From Micromonospora polyrhachis (GTDB taxonomy: Bacteria; Actinomycetota; Actinomycetes; Mycobacteriales; Micromonosporaceae): a stretch of 64,000 bases of DNA. The stretch covers positions 2,565,176-2,629,175 of the forward strand of contig NZ_JACHJW010000001.1 of assembly GCF_014203835.1 (NCBI RefSeq). The letters run 5' to 3'. Position 1 is the first letter of the stretch. Each line of letters opens with the position of its first letter. The notes beneath the pieces were generated by a model that did not search any database, was not told the origin of the DNA, and saw only the letters and a list, made by a program, of their open reading frames with translations. The position numbers were made by a program, and so were the translations under genes. Shown piece after piece: positions 37,054 to 45,415 of the stretch.

Positions 37054-39948
37054 CTACTCGGACGCCTCCTTGACAGCGGCGGCCTTCCTCGGCGCGGTCT
37101 TCTTGGCGGCCGTCTTCTTGGCGGCGGTCTTCTTCGCTGGCCCACCACCATCGGCCTCGGCGGTCTTCTTCGCGGTGGCCTTCTTCGCGGTGGCCTTCTT
37201 CGCCGTCGTCTTCTTGGCCGCAGTCTTCTTCGCGGCGGTCTTCTTGGCGGCCTTCTTCTTCGGCGCCGGCCCCTTGGCCCGCTTCTCCGCGAGCATCTCC
37301 GACGCCTCTTCCAGGCTCAACGCCTCCGGCGTCTGGCCCCGGCGCAGCGACGCGTTCGTCTCGCCGTCGGTGACGTACGGCCCGAACCGGCCATCCTTGA
37401 TGATTAGCGGCTTCTCGGTCAACGGGTCCGCCCCCATCTCCCGCAGCGGTGGGGCCGCCGCCCGGCGCTGCCGGGTCTTCGGGGCGGCCAGCAACGCCAA
37501 CGCCTCGTCCAGGGAGATCGTGAAGATCTGCTCCTCGGATTCGAGGGAGCGGAACTCGTCGCCCTGCTTGACGTACGGGCCGTAGCGACCGGCCGCCGCC
37601 AGGACCTCGGCACCGTCCGGTGCGGTCCCCACCAGCCGGGGCAGGCTCAGCAGCTGAAGCGCGTCGGCCAGGGAGAGCGAATCCGGCTTCTGGGACCGCA
37701 ACAGCGAGGACTTACGCTCGCCACTGGCGACGTACGGGCCGAACCGGCCGGACTTGAGCACGATCGGCTCCCCGGTCTCCGGGTGCTCGCCGAGCTTGCG
37801 CTCACCGCCGCCACCGAGGAACAGCTCGTGTACCTTCTCCGGCGTCAACTCGTCCGGCGCGACCCCCTCCGGGATCGGGGCCCGGTCGCCACCGGCCCCG
37901 CCGTCCTCGCCCTCCGCGGTCGCCCCGGCGGTGGGCTCGACGCCCGTGGCCAGGCCGGCGGTCGGCTCGACGCCCGGCAGCCGCCGCTCCAGGTACGGCC
38001 CGTAGCGGCCGACCCGGACCACCACGTCCCGCCCCTCGTCGTCGCGGAACAGCGGGATCGAGTTGACGCTCCGCGCATCGATCTCACTCAGGTTCTCGGT
38101 GACCAGCTTCTTCAGGCCGCCCGCCCGGGCAATCGAGTCGTCGCCGTCCACCGTGCCACTGCCGAAGTAGAACGCGGTGAGGAAGTCCACCGCAGCGTGA
38201 TCGCCCCCGGCGATCTCGTCCAGCTCGTTCTCCATCGTGGCGGTGAAGTTGTAGTCGATCAGCCGGGGATAGTGCCGCTCCAGCAGGCCGACCACGGCGA
38301 ACGCCAGGAACGACGGGATCAACGCCTGGCCGCGCTTGGCGACGTATCCCCGGTCCTGGATGGTCTGCATGATCGAGGCGTACGTGGAGGGGCGACCGAT
38401 GCCCAACTCCTCCATGGACTTGACCAGCGACGCCTCGGTGTACCGGGACGGCGGCTGGGTGTGGTGCCCCTGCGCGACCAGTTCGTCGGCGGTCAGCGGC
38501 TGGTCCCTGGTCAGGTTCGGCAGGCGCCGCTCGGCGTCCTCAGCCTCGGCAGTCTCGTCGTCGGAGGACTCGACGTACGCCCGCAGGAAGCCCGGGTCGG
38601 TGATCGTCTTGCCGGTCGCCCCGAAGTCGACCTCCTCGCTACTGGTGGAGATCGCCCGGATCCGCACCGAGACGCTGGAGCCGACCGCGTCGGTCATCTG
38701 CGAGGCAATGGTGCGCCGCCAGATCAGCTCGTAGAGCTTGAACTCCTCGCCGGAGAGTTCGTTGGCCACCTCACCCGGGGTACGGAAGTTGTCCCCGGCC
38801 GGTCGGATCGCCTCGTGCGCCTCCTGTGCGTTCTTGACCTTGCCGGTGTAGCGGCGCGGCTCCGGTGGCACGCTGCGGTCGCCGTACAGCTCGGCGATCT
38901 GCCGACGGGCCGCCGCGATGGCGGTCTCCGACAGGTTGACCGAGTCCGTACGCATATAGGTGATGTAGCCGTTCTCGTACAGGCGCTGTGCGGTACGCAT
39001 CGTCTGCTGCGAGGAGAACCGCAGCTTACGGGCCGCCTCCTGCTGAAGTGTGGAGGTGATGAACGGCGCATAGGGCCGCCGCCGGTAGGGCTTCTCCTCG
39101 ACCCGGGTGACGGTGAACGGCCGTCCGTCGAGCCGGGCGGCCAGACCTCGGGCCCCCGCCTCGTCCAGGTGCCGGACCCCGGCCCCGGGCTTCACCCGAC
39201 CGGTGGTCGGCTCGAAGTCCTTGCCGGTGGCGATCCGGTCGCCGTCCAGGCCGATCAGGGTGGCGTGGAACGTACGCGGACCGTCGCCGGCCGCCTGGAC
39301 CGCCAGCGTGGCCAGGATGTCCCAGTATTCGGCGGAACGGAAGGCCATCCGCTGTCGTTCCCGCTCGACCACGATCCGGGTGGCCACCGACTGGACCCGA
39401 CCGGCCGACAGCCCGCTGCGCACCTTCTTCCACAGCACCGGCGAGACCTCGTAGCCGTAGAGCCGGTCGAGGATGCGTCGGGCCTCCTGCGCGTCGACCA
39501 GGTCCCGGTCGATCTCGCGGGGGTTCGCCACCGCCGTCTGGATGGCCGACTTGGTGATCTCGTGGAAGACCATCCGCTTGATCGGGACCTTGGGCTTGAG
39601 CGTCTCGACCAGGTGCCAGGCGATCGCCTCGCCCTCACGGTCCTCGTCGGTGGCGAGGAAGACCTCGTCCACCTCCTTGATCAGCTTGGTCAACTTGGCG
39701 ACCTGCTGCCTTCGGTCGGGTGAGACGACGTAGAGCGCGGCAAAGCCGTGGTCGACGTCGACCCCGAGCCGGGCCCACGGCTCCTTCTTGTACTTGGCGG
39801 GTACGTCGTCGGCGTTGCGCGGCAGGTCGCGCACATGGCCGAAGCTGGCCTCGACGACGTACCCCGGGCCGAGATAGCCCGAGATCGTCTTGGCCTTCGC
39901 CGGCGACTCGACGATGACCAGACGGGTGCTCTTGGCGTTACTCGGCAC
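37054..39948 (-). CDS. topA: DNA topoisomerase I
   Basis: A 964-residue type IA topoisomerase that relaxes negative supercoils. TOPRIM domain: RLVIVESPAKAKTISGYLGP and ATDEDREGEAIAWHL; active-site Tyr in NGYITYMRTDSVNLSE; HTQPPSRYTEASLVKSMEEL. The C-terminal part has four GR[FY]GPY repeat domains (GRYGPYL, GRFGPYV, GRYGPYV, GRFGPYV) instead of zinc fingers, followed by a roughly 60-residue Lys/Ala tail that in mycobacteria and Streptomyces aids processivity. A GVEPTAG duplication is visible between repeats. Start GTG 39948 with GGGGAGAG upstream. Confidence 0.95.
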   Translation of the reverse strand: MPSNAKSTRLVIVESPAKAKTISGYLGPGYVVEASFGHVRDLPRNADDVPAKYKKEPWARLGVDVDHGFAALYVVSPDRRQQVAKLTKLIKEVDEVFLATDEDREGEAIAWHLVETLKPKVPIKRMVFHEITKSAIQTAVANPREIDRDLVDAQEARRILDRLYGYEVSPVLWKKVRSGLSAGRVQSVATRIVVERERQRMAFRSAEYWDILATLAVQAAGDGPRTFHATLIGLDGDRIATGKDFEPTTGRVKPGAGVRHLDEAGARGLAARLDGRPFTVTRVEEKPYRRRPYAPFITSTLQQEAARKLRFSSQQTMRTAQRLYENGYITYMRTDSVNLSETAIAAARRQIAELYGDRSVPPEPRRYTGKVKNAQEAHEAIRPAGDNFRTPGEVANELSGEEFKLYELIWRRTIASQMTDAVGSSVSVRIRAISTSSEEVDFGATGKTITDPGFLRAYVESSDDETAEAEDAERRLPNLTRDQPLTADELVAQGHHTQPPSRYTEASLVKSMEELGIGRPSTYASIMQTIQDRGYVAKRGQALIPSFLAFAVVGLLERHYPRLIDYNFTATMENELDEIAGGDHAAVDFLTAFYFGSGTVDGDDSIARAGGLKKLVTENLSEIDARSVNSIPLFRDDEGRDVVVRVGRYGPYLERRLPGVEPTAGLATGVEPTAGATAEGEDGGAGGDRAPIPEGVAPDELTPEKVHELFLGGGGERKLGEHPETGEPIVLKSGRFGPYVASGERKSSLLRSQKPDSLSLADALQLLSLPRLVGTAPDGAEVLAAAGRYGPYVKQGDEFRSLESEEQIFTISLDEALALLAAPKTRQRRAAAPPLREMGADPLTEKPLIIKDGRFGPYVTDGETNASLRRGQTPEALSLEEASEMLAEKRAKGPAPKKKAAKKTAAKKTAAKKTTAKKATAKKATAKKTAEADGGGPAKKTAAKKTAAKKTAPRKAAAVKEASE

Positions 39949-40347
39949 GTCTCTCCCCGACCTCACTCATGGTGTTCTGCCCGGGCCGGACATCACACCG
40001 GGCAATTGTCGCCTGGCTGACCGTCGTGGCCGCGCGCTCGCCGCCGAACCGCGCCGTCGCGTCGGCAATCCGAACGTCCAACGTAACGCGCTCTTCGCCT
40101 CCTGGGTTGCGCGGGCGGCGAACCAACCCGCTGAGCAGCGGTTACGTCGGGGTACCACAATCACACGGAAGGATGACCCGGACGGCGACACGGTACACCC
40201 ACAGTCAGCCTCCACGTGGCCCATCGGCCGTCAGAACGCCCCCGATCCACCCCCGATCCGCCCCGAGACGCCGTCCCAGGTCAGCTTGAGGATGCCTCAG
40301 CGGCGACCCGGGAGGGGGCCGACCCGGCATACCAGGCCACCGGAACC
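39949..40347. other. 399-bp non-coding stretch upstream of topA
   Basis: I see no convincing gene here. A minus-strand frame (39938-40126) needs a TTG start and overlaps topA. The region presumably holds the topA promoter; GGAGGCGAAGAG near 40095 on the minus strand is not followed by a good start codon. Confidence 0.4.
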
Positions 40348-40956
40348 TCAGACCGGCGGCGGCGGCGGCCAGTGCGCCGGGGGCGCAGCTGGTGGCCGGT
40401 CGCCCACCAGCTCCGCCAGTCTGGTGAGGCGACGCCGGCCGGTTATCCGGTACGCCGGGCCACCGGCCCGAGCATCGAGCAGCGCCGCCGCCAGCCCGAT
40501 CGCGGCCAACGCGGCACCGACCGGTGCCCAACAGTCCCGATCGTCGGGGCCGAGCCGAAGCAGGTAACCCAGTGTGTCCCGGTCGCCGGCCGCCGCGACC
40601 CACAGCCGGAGCCGGGGACCATCCAGGTGGAAGTCTCCCGGTGGATGCTTCACCGTGCCCCGTAGCCAGCTTGCCGCGAGCGGCGCGAGCGTACTGGCGT
40701 ACGAGGTGCGAACCGCGTGTCGGTCGGGCACGTCGGCCACCCAGTTGGCGGTCAGCCCGCGCTGGGCCAGCTCGGCGACGAGGACGTGCACCCGCCAGGC
40801 GGCGTCCACCACGACACCCACCCGGGCCGTACCGCCCATCCGGACCACCTGCCCCGGACCGGCGAGCAGGCCGGCAAGATCGGCAGGGGTGGGCCGGATC
40901 GCCTCCACCCCGAAGAGTGAGAGCTGCCGGCCCGCCTCGGATGGCGTCAGCGACAC
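40348..40956 (-). CDS. Conserved hypothetical protein
   Basis: A 202-residue soluble protein beginning MSLTPSEAGRQLSLFGVEAI with RVGVVVDAAWRVHVLVAELA, RTSYASTLAPLAASWLRG and GDRDTLGYLLRLGPDDRDCW. The C-terminus is Pro-rich. I recognise similar proteins only as actinomycete hypotheticals between topA and lipoprotein genes. It overlaps the upstream lipoprotein gene by 10 bp and is co-transcribed with it. No function can be given. Confidence 0.65.
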   Translation of the reverse strand: MSLTPSEAGRQLSLFGVEAIRPTPADLAGLLAGPGQVVRMGGTARVGVVVDAAWRVHVLVAELAQRGLTANWVADVPDRHAVRTSYASTLAPLAASWLRGTVKHPPGDFHLDGPRLRLWVAAAGDRDTLGYLLRLGPDDRDCWAPVGAALAAIGLAAALLDARAGGPAYRITGRRRLTRLAELVGDRPPAAPPAHWPPPPPV

Positions 40957-41486
40957 TCCGGGACCTCGTCGAACGCCTCCTCAAGTTCCGGCGAGTCCAG
41001 ATTGGTGGTGTCCAGCGCGCTTGCCGCGTACTCCTGGTTGAGAATGTCGATCGCTGTCTTGACCCCGTCGTAGAACGCCCCAGCCTGCCCGATACCCAGC
41101 CCTTCGATCGAGTTCTTGGCCTTGGCGTACGCGTCCCGCACAGCGGTGAGCGAGGCGAGGAATTCCCGGGAGACGAGCTCGCCCTTTTCCACGTCCGGTA
41201 CGCCGGCGGCGGCCACCTTCTTACGGGCCGTCTCGCTGGCCTTCTCCGCCCCGCCCAGGAGCCGGACCAGGTTCTCCTTCGCCTGTGCTGGCGTGGTCTT
41301 GGCGGTCATCTGCTGCTGGGTGCTGCTGGTCAGGTCGCTGATCTCGGCCCGCCACGGGGTGAGGGCGGCACAGACCGAGGCGGCCCAGACCTGGGCCGTG
41401 GGTCCACTGCCACAGGCCCCGAGAAGGAGGGCGAGGGTGGCCAGGACCATGGTGAGCGGGCCAGCGGGTGCGCGGGGCGTACGCAT
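40947..41486 (-). CDS. Hypothetical lipoprotein
   Basis: A 179-residue secreted lipoprotein: PLTMVLATLALLLGACGSG gives a clear lipobox (LLGAC, Cys at about 25). The mature part is helical (QQQMTAKTTPAQAKENLVRL, KASETARKKVAAAGVPDV), with a conserved-looking acidic end. It resembles other small helical actinobacterial lipoproteins of unknown role. ATG 41486 is preceded by TACGCT with a 7-nt gap, so the two-gene transcript is probably leaderless. Confidence 0.72.
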   Translation of the reverse strand: MRTPRAPAGPLTMVLATLALLLGACGSGPTAQVWAASVCAALTPWRAEISDLTSSTQQQMTAKTTPAQAKENLVRLLGGAEKASETARKKVAAAGVPDVEKGELVSREFLASLTAVRDAYAKAKNSIEGLGIGQAGAFYDGVKTAIDILNQEYAASALDTTNLDSPELEEAFDEVPECR

Positions 41487-41493
41487 GCGTTGC

Positions 41494-41499
41494 AGCGTA
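41494..41499 (-). promoter_or_regulatory. -10 box TACGCT of the lipoprotein gene
   Basis: TACGCT on the minus strand ends 7 nt before ATG 41486. Confidence 0.4.
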
Positions 41500-41533
41500 C
41501 GGCGTCGCCGACCGGGCCGTGGTCACGGCGGGA

Positions 41534-41651
41534 CGGGGCAGGTGCCGGAGCCGGCCGGGACAGGCTTGGTCAGTACCGGGGACCGGTCGGGGCGGGGCAG
41601 GTGCCGGAGCCGGTCGGGACGGGCTTGGTCAGTACCGGGGACCGGTCGGGG
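41534..41651. repeat. Tandem duplication of a 59-bp unit
   Basis: Two copies, 41534-41592 and 41593-41651, differ at a few bases. They fill most of the gap between the lipoprotein promoter and the end of hppA. Confidence 0.88.
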
Positions 41652-41685
41652 CCGCTGGGTCGACGGCCCCGACCGGGTCGAATGG

Positions 41686-44064
41686 TCAGACGTTCACCGT
41701 CTCCGGCCGCTGATCCGGGCTGCCGCTGCCGGTGCCACCCGAGCCGGGACCCGGTTCGGACATGGCAACCGGCTTGCGCTTGCTGAACAGCACCGCCACC
41801 ACGATGATCAACGTCGCGACCACCGCGACACCGATCCGCAGTGGCGTGTTCTGGTCGCTGCCCACGCTCCACGCCACCACCGCCGGGGCGATCAGCAGCG
41901 AGACCAGGTTCATCACCTTGATCAGCGGGTTGATCGCCGGGCCGGCGGTGTCCTTGAACGGGTCACCGACCGTGTCACCGATCACCGTCGCGGCGTGCGC
42001 GTCGGAGCCCTTGCCGCCGTGCGCCCCGTCCTCGATCAGCTTCTTGGCGTTGTCCCAGGCCCCACCGGAGTTGGCCAGGAAGACCGCCATCAGGGTGCCG
42101 GCCCCGATCGCCCCGGCCAGGTACGACGCGAGCGCACCGGGCCCGAGACCGAAGCCGACCGCGATCGGTGCCAGGATGGCCAGCAAACCGGGGGTCATCA
42201 GTTCCCGCTGCGCGTCCCGGGTGCAGATGTCGACGACCTTGCCGTACTCGGGGCGCTGGGTGCGGTCCATGATGCCGGGCATCTCCCGGAACTGGCGGCG
42301 TACCTCCATCACCACGGCACCGGCCGAGCGGGAGACCGCGTTGATGGCCAGACCGGAGAAGAGGAACACCACCGCCGCACCGATGATCAAGCCGACCAGG
42401 TTGCGCGGATTGGCCACGTTCAACGCGTTGAGGATCTCGTTGGTGACATCCCCCACCCCGGCGTCGGCGTACGCCGTCCGGAGCGTGTCGGTGTACGAGC
42501 CGAAGAGCGCGGTCGCGGCCAGCACCGCCGTGGCGATCGCGATGCCCTTGGTGATCGCCTTGGTGGTGTTGCCCACCGCGTCGAGTTCGGTGAGGGTACG
42601 GGCCCCGTGCTCGTCGATGTCCCCGGACATCTCGGCGATGCCCTGCGCGTTGTCGGAGATCGGGCCGAAGGTGTCCATCGCCACGATCACCCCGACCGTG
42701 GTGAGTAGACCAGTGCCGGCCAGCGCCACCGCGAACAGCGACAGCGTGATGGAGCTGCCGCCGAGCAGGAACGCGCCGAAGACCCCCGCGCCGATCAGCA
42801 GCGCCGAGTAGACGGCCGACTCCAGACCGATGCTGATGCCGGAAAGGATGACGGTGGCCGGTCCGGTCAGCGAGGTCTTGCCGATGTCCTGCACCGGACG
42901 ACGGTTCGTCTCGGTGAAGTAGCCGGTCAGGGCCTGGATGGCGGCGGCCAGCACGATGCCGATCAGCACTGCGCCGATGGCGACCACCCGTGGGTTGCCG
43001 TCGATCGGGGTGCCGTCGGCGGCGCGGAGCCCGTTGACGAGTTCGCCGAAGTTCGCCGGCAGGTAGAGCCAGGCGGCGATGGCGACCAGGACCGCCGACA
43101 GCAGGGCGGAGAGGTAGAACGCCCGGTTGATCGCGGTCAGACCGGAGCGGTCCGACGCGCGCAGCCGGGTGATGAAGACGCCGACGATCGCGATGAGCAC
43201 CCCGATGCCGGAGACGATCAGCGGGAAGACCAGCCCCTCCTCGCCGAACGCTGCGCGGCCGAGGATCAGGGCCGCGACCAGCGTCACCGCGTACGACTCG
43301 AACAGGTCGGCAGCCATGCCGGCACAGTCACCGACGTTGTCGCCCACGTTGTCGGCGATGGTCGCGGCGTTACGCGGATCGTCCTCCGGAATGCCCTGCT
43401 CGACCTTGCCGACCAGGTCGGCACCGACGTCGGCGGCCTTGGTGAAGATGCCGCCGCCGACCCGCATGAACATGGCGAGCAGGGCGGCCCCGAAGCCGAA
43501 CCCTTCCAGCACGGTCGGCGCGTCCCCCTTGTAGAGCACGACGACCAGTGCCGCACCGAAGAGGCCGAGACCGACGGTGAGGAAGCCGACCACACCGCCG
43601 GTGCGGAACGCGATCTGCATCGCGGCCTCCCGACCGCCCCGGGCCTCCCGGGCGGCGGCGGCAACCCGCAGGTTCGCCCGGGTGGCCAGGGCCATACCGG
43701 CACCGCCGATGAACGCGCTGAAGACCGCACCCACGACGAAGAAGCCGGATCGGCCGATCTTGACCAGCAGCTCGCTGTTGTCGGTGTCGTGTACCGGCAG
43801 CAGGAAGAGCAGCAGCACGGCGATCACGACGAATATGCCCAGGGTTCTGAACTGGCGAAGCAGGTATGCCGAGGCGCCCTCCTGGACCGCCCCGGAGATC
43901 TCCTGCATGTTTGTGGTGCCCTTACCGGTTGCCAGTACCGCCCTGGTCAGGGCGGCGGCAAAGCCGAGTGCCACCAACGCGATGACCGCGGCGATGATCA
44001 CATACGACAGGTTCGCACCGGTAAGGGACAACCCGCCGCCTGCGGCGGCCAAGGTCCCGGACAT
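41686..44064 (-). CDS. hppA: Membrane-bound proton-pumping pyrophosphatase
   Basis: A 792-residue, about 16-helix pump that couples PPi hydrolysis to H+ export. Substrate-site motifs: GGIFTKAADVGADLVGKVEQ, DNVGDNVGDCAGMAADLFES and DTVGDPFKDTAGPAINPLIK. GNTTKAITKG carries the Lys typical of K+-independent enzymes (K+-dependent ones have Ala). AGGAGG upstream of ATG 44064 is a strong ribosome binding site. The C-terminus has a polar tail (about 765-792). It recovers energy from biosynthetic PPi. Confidence 0.95.
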   Translation of the reverse strand: MSGTLAAAGGGLSLTGANLSYVIIAAVIALVALGFAAALTRAVLATGKGTTNMQEISGAVQEGASAYLLRQFRTLGIFVVIAVLLLFLLPVHDTDNSELLVKIGRSGFFVVGAVFSAFIGGAGMALATRANLRVAAAAREARGGREAAMQIAFRTGGVVGFLTVGLGLFGAALVVVLYKGDAPTVLEGFGFGAALLAMFMRVGGGIFTKAADVGADLVGKVEQGIPEDDPRNAATIADNVGDNVGDCAGMAADLFESYAVTLVAALILGRAAFGEEGLVFPLIVSGIGVLIAIVGVFITRLRASDRSGLTAINRAFYLSALLSAVLVAIAAWLYLPANFGELVNGLRAADGTPIDGNPRVVAIGAVLIGIVLAAAIQALTGYFTETNRRPVQDIGKTSLTGPATVILSGISIGLESAVYSALLIGAGVFGAFLLGGSSITLSLFAVALAGTGLLTTVGVIVAMDTFGPISDNAQGIAEMSGDIDEHGARTLTELDAVGNTTKAITKGIAIATAVLAATALFGSYTDTLRTAYADAGVGDVTNEILNALNVANPRNLVGLIIGAAVVFLFSGLAINAVSRSAGAVVMEVRRQFREMPGIMDRTQRPEYGKVVDICTRDAQRELMTPGLLAILAPIAVGFGLGPGALASYLAGAIGAGTLMAVFLANSGGAWDNAKKLIEDGAHGGKGSDAHAATVIGDTVGDPFKDTAGPAINPLIKVMNLVSLLIAPAVVAWSVGSDQNTPLRIGVAVVATLIIVVAVLFSKRKPVAMSEPGPGSGGTGSGSPDQRPETVNV

Positions 44065-44400
44065 CTATGTCCTCCTGTACCGAACACTCGCGCCGCCGGT
44101 GGACGAACCGGCCCGGGCGGCCACACGGATTCGCAAGTGTCTGTGCGCCGACCCATGCCCGCGGACCAGCGTCGATCACCCGATCCCGCCGGCTGCGGGA
44201 CCAGGACACTTGCTGATAACCCCGGGTACTCTAGCCGCCAACGGTGGCAGAGGTCACACCCTCACCGCACCGTGTCGCGGTGATCTTCGTCGTTGTGTTA
44301 GGCCGACGAAGTGATGTATAGACGCAGATATTTACGCACTTGCCGGTGGCAGCGTCCGGTTCGCGGTCAGAACCGATAAGGCGACCGACCGACAGCCAGC
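44065..44400. other. Intergenic region upstream of hppA
   Basis: Nothing coding is supportable. On the minus strand TAGAGT at about 44230 could serve as -10 for hppA, giving a long leader. The AT-rich patch 44290-44335 is unexplained. Confidence 0.3.
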
Positions 44401-44487
44401 GGCTCGATCACGTCCGCCCAGCGGTCAGCGGCTCGATCACGTCCGCCCAGCGGTCAGCGGCTCGATCACGTCCACCCAGCGGTCAGC
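44401..44487. repeat. 29-bp minisatellite (3 copies) containing the stop codon of the anti-sigma gene
   Basis: Three near-identical units, 44401-44429, 44430-44458 and 44459-44487. On the minus strand the unit starts with CGCTGA, the last codon plus stop of the anti-sigma gene, followed by 23 nt. Repeated TGAs fall at 44483-44485, 44454-44456 and 44425-44427, that is in all three reading frames. Confidence 0.9.
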
Positions 44488-44917
44488 GACCGATCGGCCA
44501 GACCATCCGTACCTGGGTGCCGATTCCCTCGTCCACGGGACGCACCTGAAGGTCCTCGACCAGGCCGGCCAGCAGGGCGAAGCCGACCCCGGTGGTGAGC
44601 GCCTCGTCGGTCAACGACTCGTTGGTCAGCTCGTCTGGCGGCAGTGCCGTCAGCCCGAGTCCCGCCTCGATCGGTGCCCGGTCGATCACGCGGACGGTGT
44701 ACATCCCCACGTCGGACATCTCGACCTCCACCAGGTCGGTCAGGCCGTACTGGTTGTGCAGGGCGACCGCCCGGGTGCACGCCTCACCGATGGCGAGCCG
44801 CAGCTCGTCGAGGAGTTCCTCGGCGACGCCGGCCCGCCGGGCCACGGCGACACCGACCAGCCGGGCGGTACGCACGTGCACCGGCGCGGGAGAGAAGGAG
44901 AGCCGGACCGTCGCCAT
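44483..44917 (-). CDS. Anti-sigma factor / serine kinase (RsbW-like HATPase)
   Basis: A 144-residue GHKL-fold protein. N box: ELLDELRLAIGEACTRAVAL; a degenerate G1 region (VIDRAPIEAGLG) and TTGVGFALLAGLVEDLQV as G2. RsbW-type proteins bind a sigma factor and phosphorylate the STAS antagonist encoded directly upstream. The stop of the STAS gene and the ATG share a base; a GTG three bases earlier is an alternative start. No sigma factor gene is in the window. Confidence 0.8.
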   Translation of the reverse strand: MATVRLSFSPAPVHVRTARLVGVAVARRAGVAEELLDELRLAIGEACTRAVALHNQYGLTDLVEVEMSDVGMYTVRVIDRAPIEAGLGLTALPPDELTNESLTDEALTTGVGFALLAGLVEDLQVRPVDEGIGTQVRMVWPIGR

Positions 44918-45273
44918 CACGCGCTGGCGCCGGCCGAGCCCGAGCCGGTCGCGGAGTCGATGCTGGGATGGATCGGGAAGACCTGGTCCAGCGCGGTGAT
45001 CCGGAAGATCTTGAGCAGCGGTTCCTTCGCGCAGACCAGACCGAAGGTGCCACCGGCCGCACGCAGCCGCTTCAGGGCACCGACCAGCACACCGAGTCCG
45101 GTCGAGTCGAGGAAGTCGACCCGCCCCAGGTCCACGACGACGTTACGGGCCCCGCCGTCGACCAACTCGACGAGCCGTTCCCGTAGCCGAGGGGCGGTAT
45201 AGACGTCCACCTCGCCGCCGACCTCAAGCACCGTGTGATCGGCGACGGTGCGGGTCGCCAGCGATAGCTCCAT
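44917..45273 (-). CDS. STAS-domain anti-sigma-factor antagonist
   Basis: A 118-residue STAS protein: [38 protein letters not shown], and the phosphoacceptor site [20 protein letters not shown] with S and T at the usual place. It frees a sigma factor by binding the downstream anti-sigma factor when dephosphorylated. The C-terminus ([12 protein letters not shown]) is low complexity. GAGGGGA precedes ATG 45273. Confidence 0.88.
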   Translation of the reverse strand: MELSLATRTVADHTVLEVGGEVDVYTAPRLRERLVELVDGGARNVVVDLGRVDFLDSTGLGVLVGALKRLRAAGGTFGLVCAKEPLLKIFRITALDQVFPIHPSIDSATGSGSAGASA

Positions 45274-45415
45274 CAGTCCCCTCCTCTGCCCACCAGGACA
45301 CCCCTGGGCATCTAACCATCGGCCGGCACGAACCGCATCGAAGGTGCACCGGCACCAACCCTTTACCCACGCCCCGGCTTTTCCATCGCCCCTCGACAGT
45401 GCGAGAGTGCAGGAC

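Noticed and set aside
39938-40126. A 62-codon minus-strand frame overlapping the topA start
   Set aside because: It requires a TTG start, overlaps topA and has no recognisable features.
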